A stretch of 64,000 nt of DNA from Candolleomyces eurysporus (taxonomy: Eukaryota; Basidiomycota; Agaricomycetes; Agaricales; Psathyrellaceae). The notes beneath the pieces are model-generated. The model saw only the letters and a list, made by a program, of their open reading frames with translations. It ran no database searches and was not told the origin of the DNA. The position numbers and the translations under genes were made by a program. Where the stretch lies: NCBI GenBank assembly GCA_027579435.1, contig JANBPK010000861.1:1-64000 (forward strand). Direction: 5' to 3'. Of this stretch, positions 1 to 10,365 are shown in pieces (the first letter of the stretch is position 1; the number at the start of each line of letters is the position of its first letter).

Positions 1-429
1 ACAATAATTTTAAGCTAAAACCAAATAATTTTTTGGCCCTGCGGGGCCTTTGTGATTGAGCATGATACAGGGACACGCACGGCCCCACTGTCTGCTCAAT
101 GCAACCCCACCTTAAAAGCTGGTCTAATACACAAATAAAACATGTTACAGTCTCTTGGACAGAAAATGGAAATCAACACCTCAAACTCAAGGAAAGGCTT
201 GGGAAGAATGAGCCTTGTACGAGCGACCTTCCCAATTGGGGTCGCTTACATGAGCTTTTTCAAACTCCGCTCAGTAGCTGCAGTAGCAGCCCACCGTCAC
301 CGCTAGCGAGCCCTGCTGCCTCGGAGCCAACAAGACCGTATTTCCTTCTCACGCCGTTGCCAAACAACATTCTAGCGGCAATCATGGGCCTCCTCATCGT
401 CCTTCCCTCGTCCTCCTCCTCAATCTGCT
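1..429. other. Upstream region of the CSC1-like gene, no gene seen
   Basis: No coding segment can be supported here. It is probably the promoter and 5' leader of the channel gene that starts at 430. A GC-rich patch at about 36-50 is weakly self-complementary. Confidence 0.5.
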
Positions 430-3400
430 ATGGCTCAATCATGGGCCGATACATTTGCCAGCATCCTCCAGGACGGTGAAGACCCAGGGCTGCCCCCGGG
501 GACGCCCCCTATGCGTACGTCTCTGCCATCGCCTATCCGTGTCTGCCAGCCCAGTGACGTCGTTGACACAGAGAAATTCGAGGGGCCCTGGTTCACCACT
601 CAGCTCACCCTCTCTGCGAGCATCGGTCTCACGTCCTTTTTCCTCTTCTCGTACTGTCGTACGCGATGGCCCCTCCTCTTTGCCCCGAGAACAAAGCTCA
701 AAGGTTAGCGAGCGTGTCGTGCTACGACCACCTGCGGAAGTGTTGGCTAATGGCTGCTGCGTAGGCTTTTCGCCCCATGAGGCCCATGCCCACCAGGCGT
801 TCTTTGGGTGGATTATGCCCACTATTAGGACCTCAGAGTTTACGGTTTTGCAGATTGTGGGGCTGGACGCGGCTGTGGTATGTGTTGACTTACTGTATTC
901 TTCAGGGTCTGCCCCTGATATGCCTCTATCAGCTCCTTAATTTCTTCAAAATGTCGTTCTACTTGTTCTCGGTGTGCTCCTTGTTCGCCATCGGCATCCT
1001 CATGCCTCTCAACTGGAAGGTCCGTCTCTGGTCGCGTGNCCCTGCTGCGCTCCACTCATTCAGTCATTCTAACCCATATCTATTCATTGTCTCTTTATAG
1101 CACAACAAAGACCTCGATGACGACGACGACTGGCCCGGGGACGAAAGCGACTGGCCACTCCGCCTCTCCGCGCGCTTGTTCGACCAGCCATCTGGGAACC
1201 ACACCACCGGTCGACCCGACTGGCTCGATCTTATCAGCGACGCCAACTCTTACCTCTCCGTCCACCTCGTGTTCACCTACCTCTTCACCATTCTCGCTTT
1301 GTACTTTACGTACAAGAATTATCGAAGGTTCATCAAGTCCCGCCAGCTCTTTTCGTTGGAGCTTGTACATTCGATTCCCGCGAGGACGGTGCTGGTGACG
1401 AATTTGCCAAACCATTTGCAGGGCGAGAGGACCCTTGCAGAGTATTTTGAGAATATGGGCTTGGCGGTGGAGAGTGTGACGGTGTGTAGGGAGGTGGGGA
1501 GTCTCAAGAGGCTTTTGGACCAGCGGACGACGGCGCTTTTGGCCTTGGAGAGAGCGTGGACCGATTATGTCGGCAACCCGAGTACGGTGGAAGAGTACGA
1601 TCCCGATGGGAGTGGGATTCCGTTCCTTGGCGAAGGGGATCTAGAAGGAGGAGGAGGAGGTCAGTCGAGTCAGGCGAGGCTTGTTGTGCCTCATCGGCCG
1701 AGACCTACTCTGAGACCAGGGTGGTTCAAGTTCAAGGTGGACGCGTTGGAGTTTTTGGAGGCAGAGTTTAAGAAGGCGGATGAGTTGGTCAAGGAGCGGA
1801 GGAGGAAGGGCAAGTTTAGAGCGGCTGGGTCGGCGTTTGTCACTTTTGAGAAAATGTCTAGTGCGGTATGTTCTTGCGTTACCTCCCCCATCTCATACCT
1901 AATTCTTTGGTAGCAAATCGCTGTGCAAGTCGCACACTCCCCAAACCCATACCAACTTACGACCTACCCCGCACCTGAGCCGCGAGACATCGTCTGGTCC
2001 AACATGCATGGCACCACCAACTCCATCCGGGCTCGCGACTTTATCGTACTGGGACTCATGGGTCTCCTGCTCTTCACCTGGGTCTTCCCGATATCCGCAC
2101 TCGCCAGTTTGCTCAGTTACAAAGAGATCAAGAAGGTTATGCCGTGGTTGGGAAGGTTGATTGATTCCAATGAACAGATTAGGGCTATTGTGCAGAACTC
2201 GTTGCCTTCAGTTGCGATGATTACGTTGAACGCGCTTTTACCGTTTATGCTCGAAGGTGTGTCAGATCCTGCTCTTCTGTGTTGCCGGCCAATCTGAAGA
2301 TGGGTGTCCTTTAGCGTTGACGTACTTGCAGGGATATAGAGCGAGGAGTTGGGTCGAGTATTCGTTGCTCAAAAAGTGAGTCCATATTNCCCCCTTTAGG
2401 GTCTCCCTCGGAAGCTCACCGTGCTTGGTTACTAGATACTTCCTGTTCCTCCTTATCAACGTCGTGTTCATCTTCCTTTTGGCCTCTACGTATTGGCAAC
2501 TTGTACGTGACCTGGCGAATTCTCCGGCCAAAGTTCCGGAGAAGCTGGCTCAGGCTTTGCAAGCTGGAAGAGCGAGGTGCGTGCGGGGTTTCCTTATTCC
2601 TCTGTTGCTAGGCCCGCGCTAACCAAGATTTGCTTCTTGCGGGTTAATGCAGGCACTTCTTCCTTTCGTATGTCATTTTGCAAGGGTTGGGTATCATGCC
2701 TCTGCAGCTGCTCAATTTGGGTGTGATCATCCCGAGAGCGTTTTCGATCATGTTCTTCACGCGGACGCCTCGAGGTTCGTGTTTCTCCCCCTTGCGAATT
2801 TTTAACAAAACAAATTTAACTTGATGATGATGCGTTATGCAGATTTCGCTGAACTCAACGCCCCACCTATGATCAACTACGGCGTGGTGTACCCTCAAGC
2901 GATCCTGATGTTTGTGATCACGATGCTGTATAGCGTTGTGCAGCCTTTGATCGTCATCTTTGGAGCGGTGTATTTCGGGGTGGCGTATGTGGTGTACAAG
3001 TACAAGCTGCTTTTCGGTGAGTCTCTTTCTCCCCCTCATCATGAGTATAATATTGACGAGTGCCTTGTTCGTACATTAGTCTTCTACAAGCCCTACGAAT
3101 CGCAAGGTCAAGCCTGGCCCATAACTTTCATCCGACTCATCTGGGGCGTCGTCATCTTCCTACTCTTCATGATTGGCATTTTCACTCTGCGAAAGTCGTA
3201 TATCCTCTCTTCGCTGTTGCTGCCTCTTTTGGGAGCGACCTGTGCGTGGAGTTGGTATGTGGACAAGTCGTTGAAGCCGCTGAGTAAGAATGTCAGTTTG
3301 AGCTCGGTGTTTGAGGTGCAGAGGGGAGAGGAGACGGCGGATGTTACTAGGCTGAGGGCGGGCCATCCCGTTACTTGGAGTCAGAGGTATGTCCTTTTTC

Positions 3401-4298
3401 CTCTCAGGTGCTGGAGAGAGGTTGATTGGTGATTTCGCACACAGTAATCTGAATCGGAGGAGGTATGCGCAGAATGATGATACGTTGTATGTTGCGCCCG
3501 AAGATGAGAGGACGGATTACTCGCAGCCGCCCATGGCGAATTGGTATAGCGGTGTTCTCAAGTACGTTTGCTTTTTCTCTTCCTTTGCGTGCATCTTCTC
3601 ACCTAAGCATTCATGTAGTACCGGCAAACGAAGATATGGCCACCCCGCACTTAACGGTGTCCTCCCAGAACCATGGCTCCCACTGAAGAAGGGTCAATCA
3701 CTCGTCAATGGCAGCGGGAGGAGAGAAAATCTCCATAGAGCGCATAAAGCTGATAACGATGCAGTTGTGCTTACGCTGAGGAAGAGGCATAGTAAGGCGT
3801 TTAGGAGGGGTGGGTCCAAGTCGAGGCCTCCGCCGGAGAACCGAAACGGGGAGGGTAATCTTATTGACCATGGCCCTGTTGCGTCGTCGTCCACTGCGAA
3901 TGGTGAGGGAGATGTGGATCCATGGACAACGTCTGCGAATCCGTGGACGGAGGAGCCGAGGCAGAGGTCGAGGTCGGGGCACGAGCCGTTGAACTATGAC
4001 CATGCGAGCGGGGTTATCANTTTGCCTGATGAGGATGGGTGGCTGGATGAAGATTATGTGGAGAGTGAGGAGGGTGAGGATGCGTATGGAGGGACGAACG
4101 GATTGGAAAGGTCGATTACGGAGAGCATGTTGAGTGCGGATGAGGTTTCGTCGAGGGAGCCTACGACCACGGGGGGGGAGCACGTTGAATGCGTCGAGTC
4201 CGTTGATTGGGGGAGGACAGAGGTTGAGTAGGTATGGGACGTATTTCCACCATCCGGAGAGGAGGAGGCAGGTTATTCCGGGTGCGTTCCCGAGGTAG
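430..4298 (+). CDS. CSC1/OSCA/TMEM63-type calcium-permeable stress-gated cation channel
   Basis: Multi-pass membrane protein of the CSC1/OSCA/TMEM63 family (Phm7, DUF221), known as hyperosmolality- or mechanically gated cation channels. About twelve exons splice cleanly from ATG 430. The N-terminal helix is followed by AFFGWIMPTIRTSEFTVLQI and a second helix block ending GILMPLNW. Then comes a cytosolic domain with the RNA-binding-like stretch ARTVLVTNLPNHLQ and CREVGSLKRLLDQR, and the helical core from ARDFIVLGLMGLLLFTWVFP to ITFIRLIWGVVIFLLFMIGI. The tail is long and acidic. As written, the tail frame stops at 4231. Removing one G from the G8 run at 4171-4178 gives a tail ending RYGTYFHHPERRR and VIPGAFPR with a stop at 4296-4298, so that end is given here. 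Ns at 1039 and 2389 lie in introns; N 4020 sits in frame. It is convergent with the next gene. The family call is firm; the exact C-terminus is less so. Confidence 0.93.
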
Positions 4299-4474
4299 AG
4301 ACACTACGAGTATTTAGTAATGATTCTTTTCTTGTCACTTATGCTATACATACCCCCTCATTGCATATCATTTATCTTACCTATCACTTCCATGTGCATC
4401 TTGGATTTAGATATATGACTCTCAGCAACAATATCGTCTCTCGTTTTGATATACAACAATGTTTGGTATTTCAT

Positions 4475-5539
4475 CTAGAGGTACATCCCGCCTTCGCCGA
4501 TTTCAGATCTTCGTTTATGGGGAGGTACAATCGCCGCTGCGTCCTTGGAGTTCAACTCCCAGGTGAACCCTTCGTCCGGCTTCACCTCGATAAAGGACAG
4601 CAGCTGGTCCGTAGCTATGTTCATAGCCTCTGCAGGCCAAGTATCTTCGTATTCGGGGGATGTAGAAGAGGGGATGTTGGTCGGGGAGAGGTCTTTGGGT
4701 GGAGGGATGGGAAGGTGTGGAGAGGGAAGGAGGAGGAGAGTCGACNGGGATGTCGGAGAGGCGGAGTTGGAGGAGNAGTGCGGCCGAGGTGGATTGGAGG
4801 AGGTTTGGGGGCGAGAATGGTTGGATTGCTGCGTTGGGCGTCTGTAGAACATGTCAGTGAGGCGTCTCTTCAGAGAAAGGAGTGTGTGAGCAAATACCTG
4901 AGAAGCCTCTGTGGAAAGATATCGAATGGGAGCGTCGGTGAGGGGGATGGGGTGCNAAAGAGGAGTAGGTTGGGGAGGAGTAGGTGTCTAGAAGCGAGGC
5001 TCTGCGGATCGTGAGTTATCAAGGTAGAAATTTGGGAACGGATTGAGCGTACCTCGTCGGTTTTAACTGCTCAACGACATATTTGGCGTAGGGGTGCATG
5101 AAATTCAAGGGCAGGCGGGTGAAAGGCTCAGATATGAGCACATTGGCTGCTTCATGAGCCCATGTTGGTTGGAACAAGAGTCCGACCTATCTCTTGTCAG
5201 CTATGCAAAGCGGTACCAATAGGTCAAGCGCACTTGGATCTGGTTGACATAGACAGCCCCCGTCTGTTCACCGAGGGTTGCACCTTTGGCCCAAAAGGCT
5301 CCGGCACGAGCACTAGCGATAACGAGAGGCTTGTTTTGGAGGACATCCCCTACGAGCTTGAGGGTGATCTCTGAGGGAGCTTGGCCCTTGGAAGTAGCGC
5401 GTTTGTGGAGAGGGTTGATCTCGTCTTCCTCCTCGTCCGACTCGATAGCGTACCGTGGAGGTACGGTGTCTTGCAAGGGATCGATATCCTGAGGTTCAAG
5501 TCAGTATAAGATACAAGATATGTTTCGGGTACTTGCCAT
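4475..5539 (-). CDS. Pba1/PAC1-like proteasome assembly chaperone (probable)
   Basis: Small acidic protein of about 270-280 residues in four or five exons. It starts M-DIDPLQDTVPPRYAIESDEE. Next come a hydrophobic strand, KPLVIASARAGAFWAKG, and the segments VGLLFQPTWAHEAANVLISE and DAPIRYLSTEAS. A Pro/Ser-rich linker leads to a C-terminus SKDAAAIVPP...GEGGMYL. The last three residues, M-Y-L, form an HbYX motif (hydrophobic-Tyr-any), the signature by which Pba1/PAC1 docks on the 20S proteasome alpha ring; yeast Pba1 also ends in a motif of this kind. The acidic leader and overall plan fit that family, but global similarity is weak, so the call is inference. The first coding exon is only the ATG (5539-5537), followed by a GC-AG intron at 5536-5489. 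Ns at 4746 and 4956 each break the frame; deleting them restores it. Confidence 0.5.
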
Positions 5540-5660
5540 TGTGGATGAATTGAGGAGAAGAGGGGACGCGTATGTTTATTGATATGATGCAAGAGATAAA
5601 TATGGGCGCGTCGGCGCCGATGCCTCTTGTTCAAGTTCAACCACCACCATCACACCAACC
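5540..5660. promoter_or_regulatory. Short bidirectional promoter between the Pba1-like and Cdc4-like genes
   Basis: Only 121 bases separate the two divergent ATGs (5539 on minus, 5661 on plus), so both promoters or leaders must overlap here. No clear TATA box is visible. The plus side carries a CA-rich leader (caccaccatcacaccaacc) directly before the ATG. Confidence 0.6.
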
Positions 5661-6427
5661 ATGGTACGTGTTCTATCCTCGCAGTTTAAATCGAAATACT
5701 AATCATGGGTATAGAGCGACAACGCAGGTCAGATAGAGATAATCTAATGAACCAAGGGGCACTGAATTCAACCACCATCTAGAATACAAGGAAGCTTTTG
5801 CTCTCTTCGATAAACGAGGAACTGGAGCCGTCCCTCGCGAAACTCTCGGTGACCTCCTCCGTGCCCTCGGCCAGAACCCTACGCAGGAAGAGGTCGCCAG
5901 TATCGTGTCGAATGCCCCTCGAGATGGTGAGTGGGCACACCCCCTCCCTACCATTCATACAGATTGACCGACGCGCCGAATTATTGAACAGTTGACTACA
6001 AGACCTTTTTGACGATCTTGAACAGACCGGATGGGTTCAAGCCTGCAGGTACACCAGGTGCGTACTAAGATCTCTTTCCCCCTGATCTCTTGCACAACAC
6101 TCACCCATCTCCATCCCATGCGAACCTCGAACCTTGACGACAACGAACAATAGAGGAATTCATCCGCGGCTTCCAAGTATTCGATAAAGAAGGCAACGGG
6201 TTCATCGGTGCTGGAGAGCTGCGATACGTACTCACCCAGCTCGGGGAGAAGATGACCGACGAAGAGGTGGATGAGCTGTTGAAGGGTGTTCAGATTGGCG
6301 CGTACGTATCTCTCCTATTCATAAATGCCTCTCTGTTTCTTCCATGCTCAACATTTGTTTACTTTGTTTTTGCAGTGACGGCAATGTCAACTACGAGTCT
6401 TTCGTTCGCACTATCCTCTCCCAGTAG
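5661..6427 (+). CDS. cdc4: Cdc4-type myosin essential light chain (EF-hand protein)
   Basis: A calmodulin-superfamily light chain of about 140 residues that binds the IQ motif of type II myosin in the cytokinetic ring. The spliced product begins M-SDNA and continues [92 protein letters not shown] and [14 protein letters not shown]. This matches fission yeast Cdc4 through its whole length, including the NRP-GF and GFQVFDKE blocks. EF loops are degenerate in calcium-binding positions, as is usual for essential light chains. Six exons; the first coding exon is only the ATG at 5661-5663, followed by an intron at 5664-5714. Stop at 6425-6427. It is convergent with the UBX gene. Confidence 0.93.
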
Positions 6428-6697
6428 AGTGGCTTCCATACTCACATACCTTTTTCTTGTCTCTTCTGCGTATACGAGCGACCGTTGTATGAGAATAGGA
6501 TGATGCATTAGGAGATATCTAATACGGGACATGAGCAAAATCCCAGTTGTAATAAATATGTACTCGGTCCATGAAATGAAGAGAAGAGAACAAAGTATGA
6601 AGTAGATCACAAGCAACAGCACCGCGCCTGTCCTTCAAAAAGACGAGGACCCGGAGAATATCTTATATCGTAACCCAACACAAAATCGAGCCTCAAA

Positions 6698-8759
6698 TCA
6701 ATCCTCCTCGGTCTCGTACCCATCATCGCTATCCTCACCATCCCCACTTCCATTAGTCGCAGACGACGACGACGCGGAAGAGGTGGACGGTCGAGGAGAG
6801 TTGGTCCTACTGTTGGTGAGTTCGACAACCAACTGGTTTCCGCCTTTCAAATGCTGAACACTCGAGAGCTCGGTGCCCTCTTTCCAGGGTATTTCCACGC
6901 GGGGGGAAGGATGTGGCCACGACGAAGCCCCAGTACTCTGTTGTTGGGTTGGCGTGGTTGAGTACGATGTAGGATTGGAGTACCTCCGACGCCGACGCCG
7001 ACGAGGAGGCACTGGAAGGTGCATGAAGGGGGTCCTCGGATGCTGAGAGGTCGGATGGGATGAGCTTAGAGTCTACGAACGCGTACAAGGCCGTCAAGTC
7101 GTCGGTCAAGGAGAATTGGTGTACGACCCTTTCACCGTTGGGCAGGCGGATGGCGAATCTCACACCCTTGGACGCTGCTTCGCTGGAAGTGCCCGTGAGA
7201 TGTCGTCTAGTCCATCTACGCCAATACATCCTCAACTCTTCCCTTTGTTTCTGCAACTCTGCTGCCAGCTGTTGTCGTTTGAGCTCTCTAGCGCGCTCCA
7301 ATTCGAGTTGACGTTCAGCTTCGGCAGCACGTTGGGCTTCGAGCATTTTCGCTTGGATACGTTCTTTGTCGCGTCGTGCGGCATCGGCGAAGGCGCGGTC
7401 NTTGGTCTTCTCGGAGTTGACGTTCCAATTCACGTTCGCGTTGGATGGATTTGAGCCGGTTCAAATAAGAGGAGACGCGTGGAATGACTTGGGTTTCGAT
7501 GTGTGCGACGAGGGCTTGGGCGGAGGTGGGCCCGGAGGAGGTCGAGGGGCCCTGGTGCCGCGAGAGGACAGTTAGGGAAGGTGGCTGGGAAGACGATGAG
7601 GAAGAAGAGGAGCGGGATCCGATGTTGCGTCGCGGTTGGAGAGCGAGGAAGGCGACGAAGGGGTAGGTCGTTGCTTGAAGTTTCTCGGCGGCTAAAAAGG
7701 TGTTAAATGCTGTGAAGAAAGAAGTAAGGCATTTGGCTTACCACTCCAAGCTTCTTTGTCGCGTACGTCTCCTCCCCACACGACGATATCGTTGTTGTGT
7801 AAGGTTCGAACAAAGTTGAGATCCGTCAACGTAGACCTAGAAAGAGGGTCAGAACGAAATGAAGAACATGAGGTATACAACGTGCCTTTTGAATTCTGCG
7901 GCATCGTCGTGTTCCTCGCTGACGAGGACAACGCAAGCAATCTTGGAGTCGCGCTGGACCGTCCTCAGAACCTCTTCATAGGTCGACAAAGTAAAGTCGG
8001 GTAGTATCTTTCGTCCTTCTTCAACGGTGATCCCATTGAGTCCTGCTGCGGCGTTCCCCCGGGAAGTGAGGTGGGACGCAGACGAGGTAGCGCCCGACGA
8101 CGAGGGGCCTGCCGCAGAGGACGAGACACCTTTGGGAACTTTAAGCCGAGCGATGCTTACAGCACCAGTCTCCTCTTCCAGCTCACGGAGCCATCTGTCG
8201 GGGCCGCCTGGTCTGGGTGTAGGCCGCGGGCGGAGGGGGCTATAGAAATTGAGTCCGGAGAAACGGAGTGCGGGGAAGGGTATGCGTAGCACGCCAAACA
8301 TGAATCGGAGGAGACTTGAGAGAAGGTGGAGGGGGAAAGAGAGGACAGAGAGGAGCGGCCGGACTATAAGCATCGAGAAAGGCGCCCCTGGCTGCTGCTG
8401 TCGTATGAGTCTACAGCTCCGAGTGCATAATAGCCATTCACACGTACCCCTGCCGCTGGTCGTTCTCCTCCTGCTCTTCCCTGCTCTGAGTCATCGATAT
8501 CGAACGTCTCGACCGGTGCAGACGAACGAGGCAGCAATGGTGCTGAAGAGGAAACGCCCGAGCCTCCAAATATCATGTCGGCCGCCCGCTGTTGTACAAA
8601 GGTCAATCGTCATTCAGAGAGATGATTTTTGGTCTACTGCACCTGCACATCCCATTCTACGCTGCTGAGGACGCTAATCGCGACTTCACGGTCACAGTCC
8701 CCGGCCAGCTCCAGCACTTGCGACAGTGCTGCCTCTTGGCCTGCTGTTAGTTCAGACAT
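6698..8759 (-). CDS. UBX-domain ERAD factor of the FAF2/UBXD8/Ubx2 type
   Basis: The domain order fits FAF2/Ubx2 proteins, which anchor the Cdc48/p97 ATPase to the ER or lipid droplets in ER-associated degradation. The N-terminal UBA-like helix bundle is MSELTAGQEAALSQVLELAG...EVAISVLSSVEWDVQ. A hydrophobic hairpin (IVRPLLSVLSFPLHLLSSLL) follows, then an UAS thioredoxin-like domain (CVVLVSEEHDDAAEFKR, DIVVWGGDVRDKEAW), a long Arg/Glu coiled coil (AAEAERQLELERARELKRQ) and a UBX domain (GVRFAIRLPNGERVVHQFSL ... VEIPWKEGTELSS ... GGNQLVVELTN). It ends in an acidic tail, YETEED. Two base-level breaks occur. N 7401 interrupts the coiled coil and deleting it restores EDQDRAFADAARRD. A G6 run at 6901-6906 is one base too long to join ATSFP to RVEIPW. 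One intron has three in-frame CAG acceptors near 8391-8402. Confidence 0.88.
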
Positions 8760-9240
8760 AACCCAAGTGTGCAGTGGCTGTCCATTTCTCGATCAAGATT
8801 CATCCCCCGGCCCGCCATCAACCGTCATCCGGACACGCGTCTCCTCAACCCGACTTCGCCGCAACGTCCGCTACTTGGAACGAGGTGATTATCTTTGTTG
8901 AATATTCATTCAATTTATGCACAACATATCTCTTTCCTTATGTGATTACTTCATAGATTGCAGAATTAATAAATTGCAGCTCCATAAAATATGCCTGTGC
9001 CCTCAGTGCTGGGCCTGCCCATCTCAAATTAGGGTCTGTTCAGCAACCCAGATTTCCAGCGCGCGCTGGAAATCTAGCTCGGTGAAAGCTCGGCGGTCAT
9101 GACTAAGCATCCCAAATAGAATGGCCCATCCGGGCAGTCCTGGACACCCTTTTCACAGCTCGGACTGCATATAGTTGGATTTCATTCAGCTATTTTGTCA
9201 AAGGTAGCCTCTGAGCAACATTGTATATATGTACCACTCT
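8760..9240. other. Intergenic, transition into an AT-rich transposon region
   Basis: No gene can be supported. The first part is probably the UBX promoter and leader. Composition becomes AT-rich after about 8890. A perfect palindrome at 9050-9075 is listed separately. The string agggtctgttcagcaacc just before it looks like a DNA-transposon end, but no matching inverted copy was found. Confidence 0.4.
9050..9075. repeat. Perfect 26-bp palindrome without loop
   Basis: The half-site agatttccagcgc is followed directly by its exact reverse complement gcgctggaaatct. It lies at the edge of the transposon-rich region and could be a transposon end, a protein-binding site or a cruciform. Confidence 0.85.
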
Positions 9241-9340
9241 CAAGAATAATGGTGCTAAAGGGAATTCTGGACCTAAGACAGTTTTTTCTGTCTACCAAAA
9301 AATATCTCCAAGAATGTCAGTAGCCTATATCATTCAACAG
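9240..9340 (+). pseudogene. Helitron/PIF1-like helicase tail, first relic
   Basis: The frame from 9249 reads VLKGILDLRQFFLSTKK and resembles the segment LKGILILRWFPSTK of the relic 600 bases downstream. The two therefore look like two decayed copies of the same helicase end. Too short to be a gene. Stops follow at once. Confidence 0.4.
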
Positions 9341-9552
9341 ACACAGTCCTTCATAGGAGCTTAGAGCAAGGTGTACGAGAGCACCTGTGGAACCTGCCGC
9401 CCAGAGTAACCAGTGATTACTTAGGGAAACTCCCCTTATTCCCAGGAATGAGGGTGATGATTCTCAAAAACATATCAGTGCCATAAGATTGTAAACAGAG
9501 CCAAAGGAACGATCAGAGATATAATCTACACTCAGGATAAGAACGGAATTTG

Positions 9553-10009
9553 AAGAGCAAAGATTGTATATGTTCATATCAAAGGATGTGACATAAAAGC
9601 TCCAAACTTACCTTCTGGCATAGTGCCTGTCCTCCTGAAGTTGGTGACGGTAGACTCTCCACTACATGGGCTCAGTTTATCTGCCAACTTGTTCATGAGA
9701 GAACAAATTCCAGTCATGCCTGCATATGCTATAACAGATTACAAAAGTCAGGGAAGAACTATGAAAAAAGCAATTATAGATGTAGCGTCTGCTAGACAAC
9801 AAGGAATCTATGTCATGCTGTCAAGAGCAAAGACATTAAAAGGAATTCTAATACTAAGGTGGTTTCCATCCACCAAAATATCCCAAAGAATGATGGCAGA
9901 ACTGGGGGAAGAGTTGAAATGTTTACAACAGCTAGACAAGGCCACAAAATCCAGATACATAACAGAAATACAGCCATTTGTTGAAGCTCGAAATCTATCT
10001 AGAAATTGA
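9553..10009 (+). pseudogene. Helitron-associated PIF1-like helicase, C-terminal relic
   Basis: An open frame of about 150 codons with no start of its own. It carries the end of a PIF1/Rep-Hel helicase: PAYAITDYKSQGRTMKKAI (motif V-like, with the SQG step), then YVMLSRAKTLKGILILRWF (motif VI-like, with SRA) and an arginine/lysine-rich tail. This pair, AYAIT-KSQG-T and V-LSR, is characteristic of the Helitron helicases that are abundant in Agaricomycete genomes. The ATPase core (Walker A and B) is missing, so this is a 5'-truncated relic. It is AT-rich, unlike the host genes. Confidence 0.75.
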
Positions 10010-10365
10010 AATCCAGGAGAAACNAAAAAATTTTGAAAATAGCTCAAGACCAAAAAAAATATACAAATAGCAACAACTCCACAAAATCAACCATAAGCCA
10101 CAAAAGATCCAAAGGATCAAGGGTGTAGATTAAATAGGACCAGTGGTGATAGCAATTGAAGGAATTTAGAATAGATGAATGATATAGTCATGATAGATTA
10201 GATTAGATGTAGACTGGCCAATACTGTTTCTGATAATTTCCAATAATTCAGAATACTAAGAAGGAAACCTGATGTAAAGGTTTGATGGGAAACCCTTAGT
10301 CTCACCTGGACAAAGTGTCCAGGAATTTGGTGCGCACACCCCTAACATAGCTCAATGATAATCAA
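10010..10365. other. AT-rich non-coding transposon flank
   Basis: AT-rich, with N 10024 before an A run. No ORF or repeat pair was found. The string gggaaacccttagtctcacctgg near 10288 is not matched nearby. Confidence 0.4.

Noticed and set aside
8340..8400. One-base homopolymer error before the UBX membrane hairpin
   Set aside because: A normal ~55 nt intron (donor gtacgtg, CAG acceptor) joins the exons in frame, so no error is needed.
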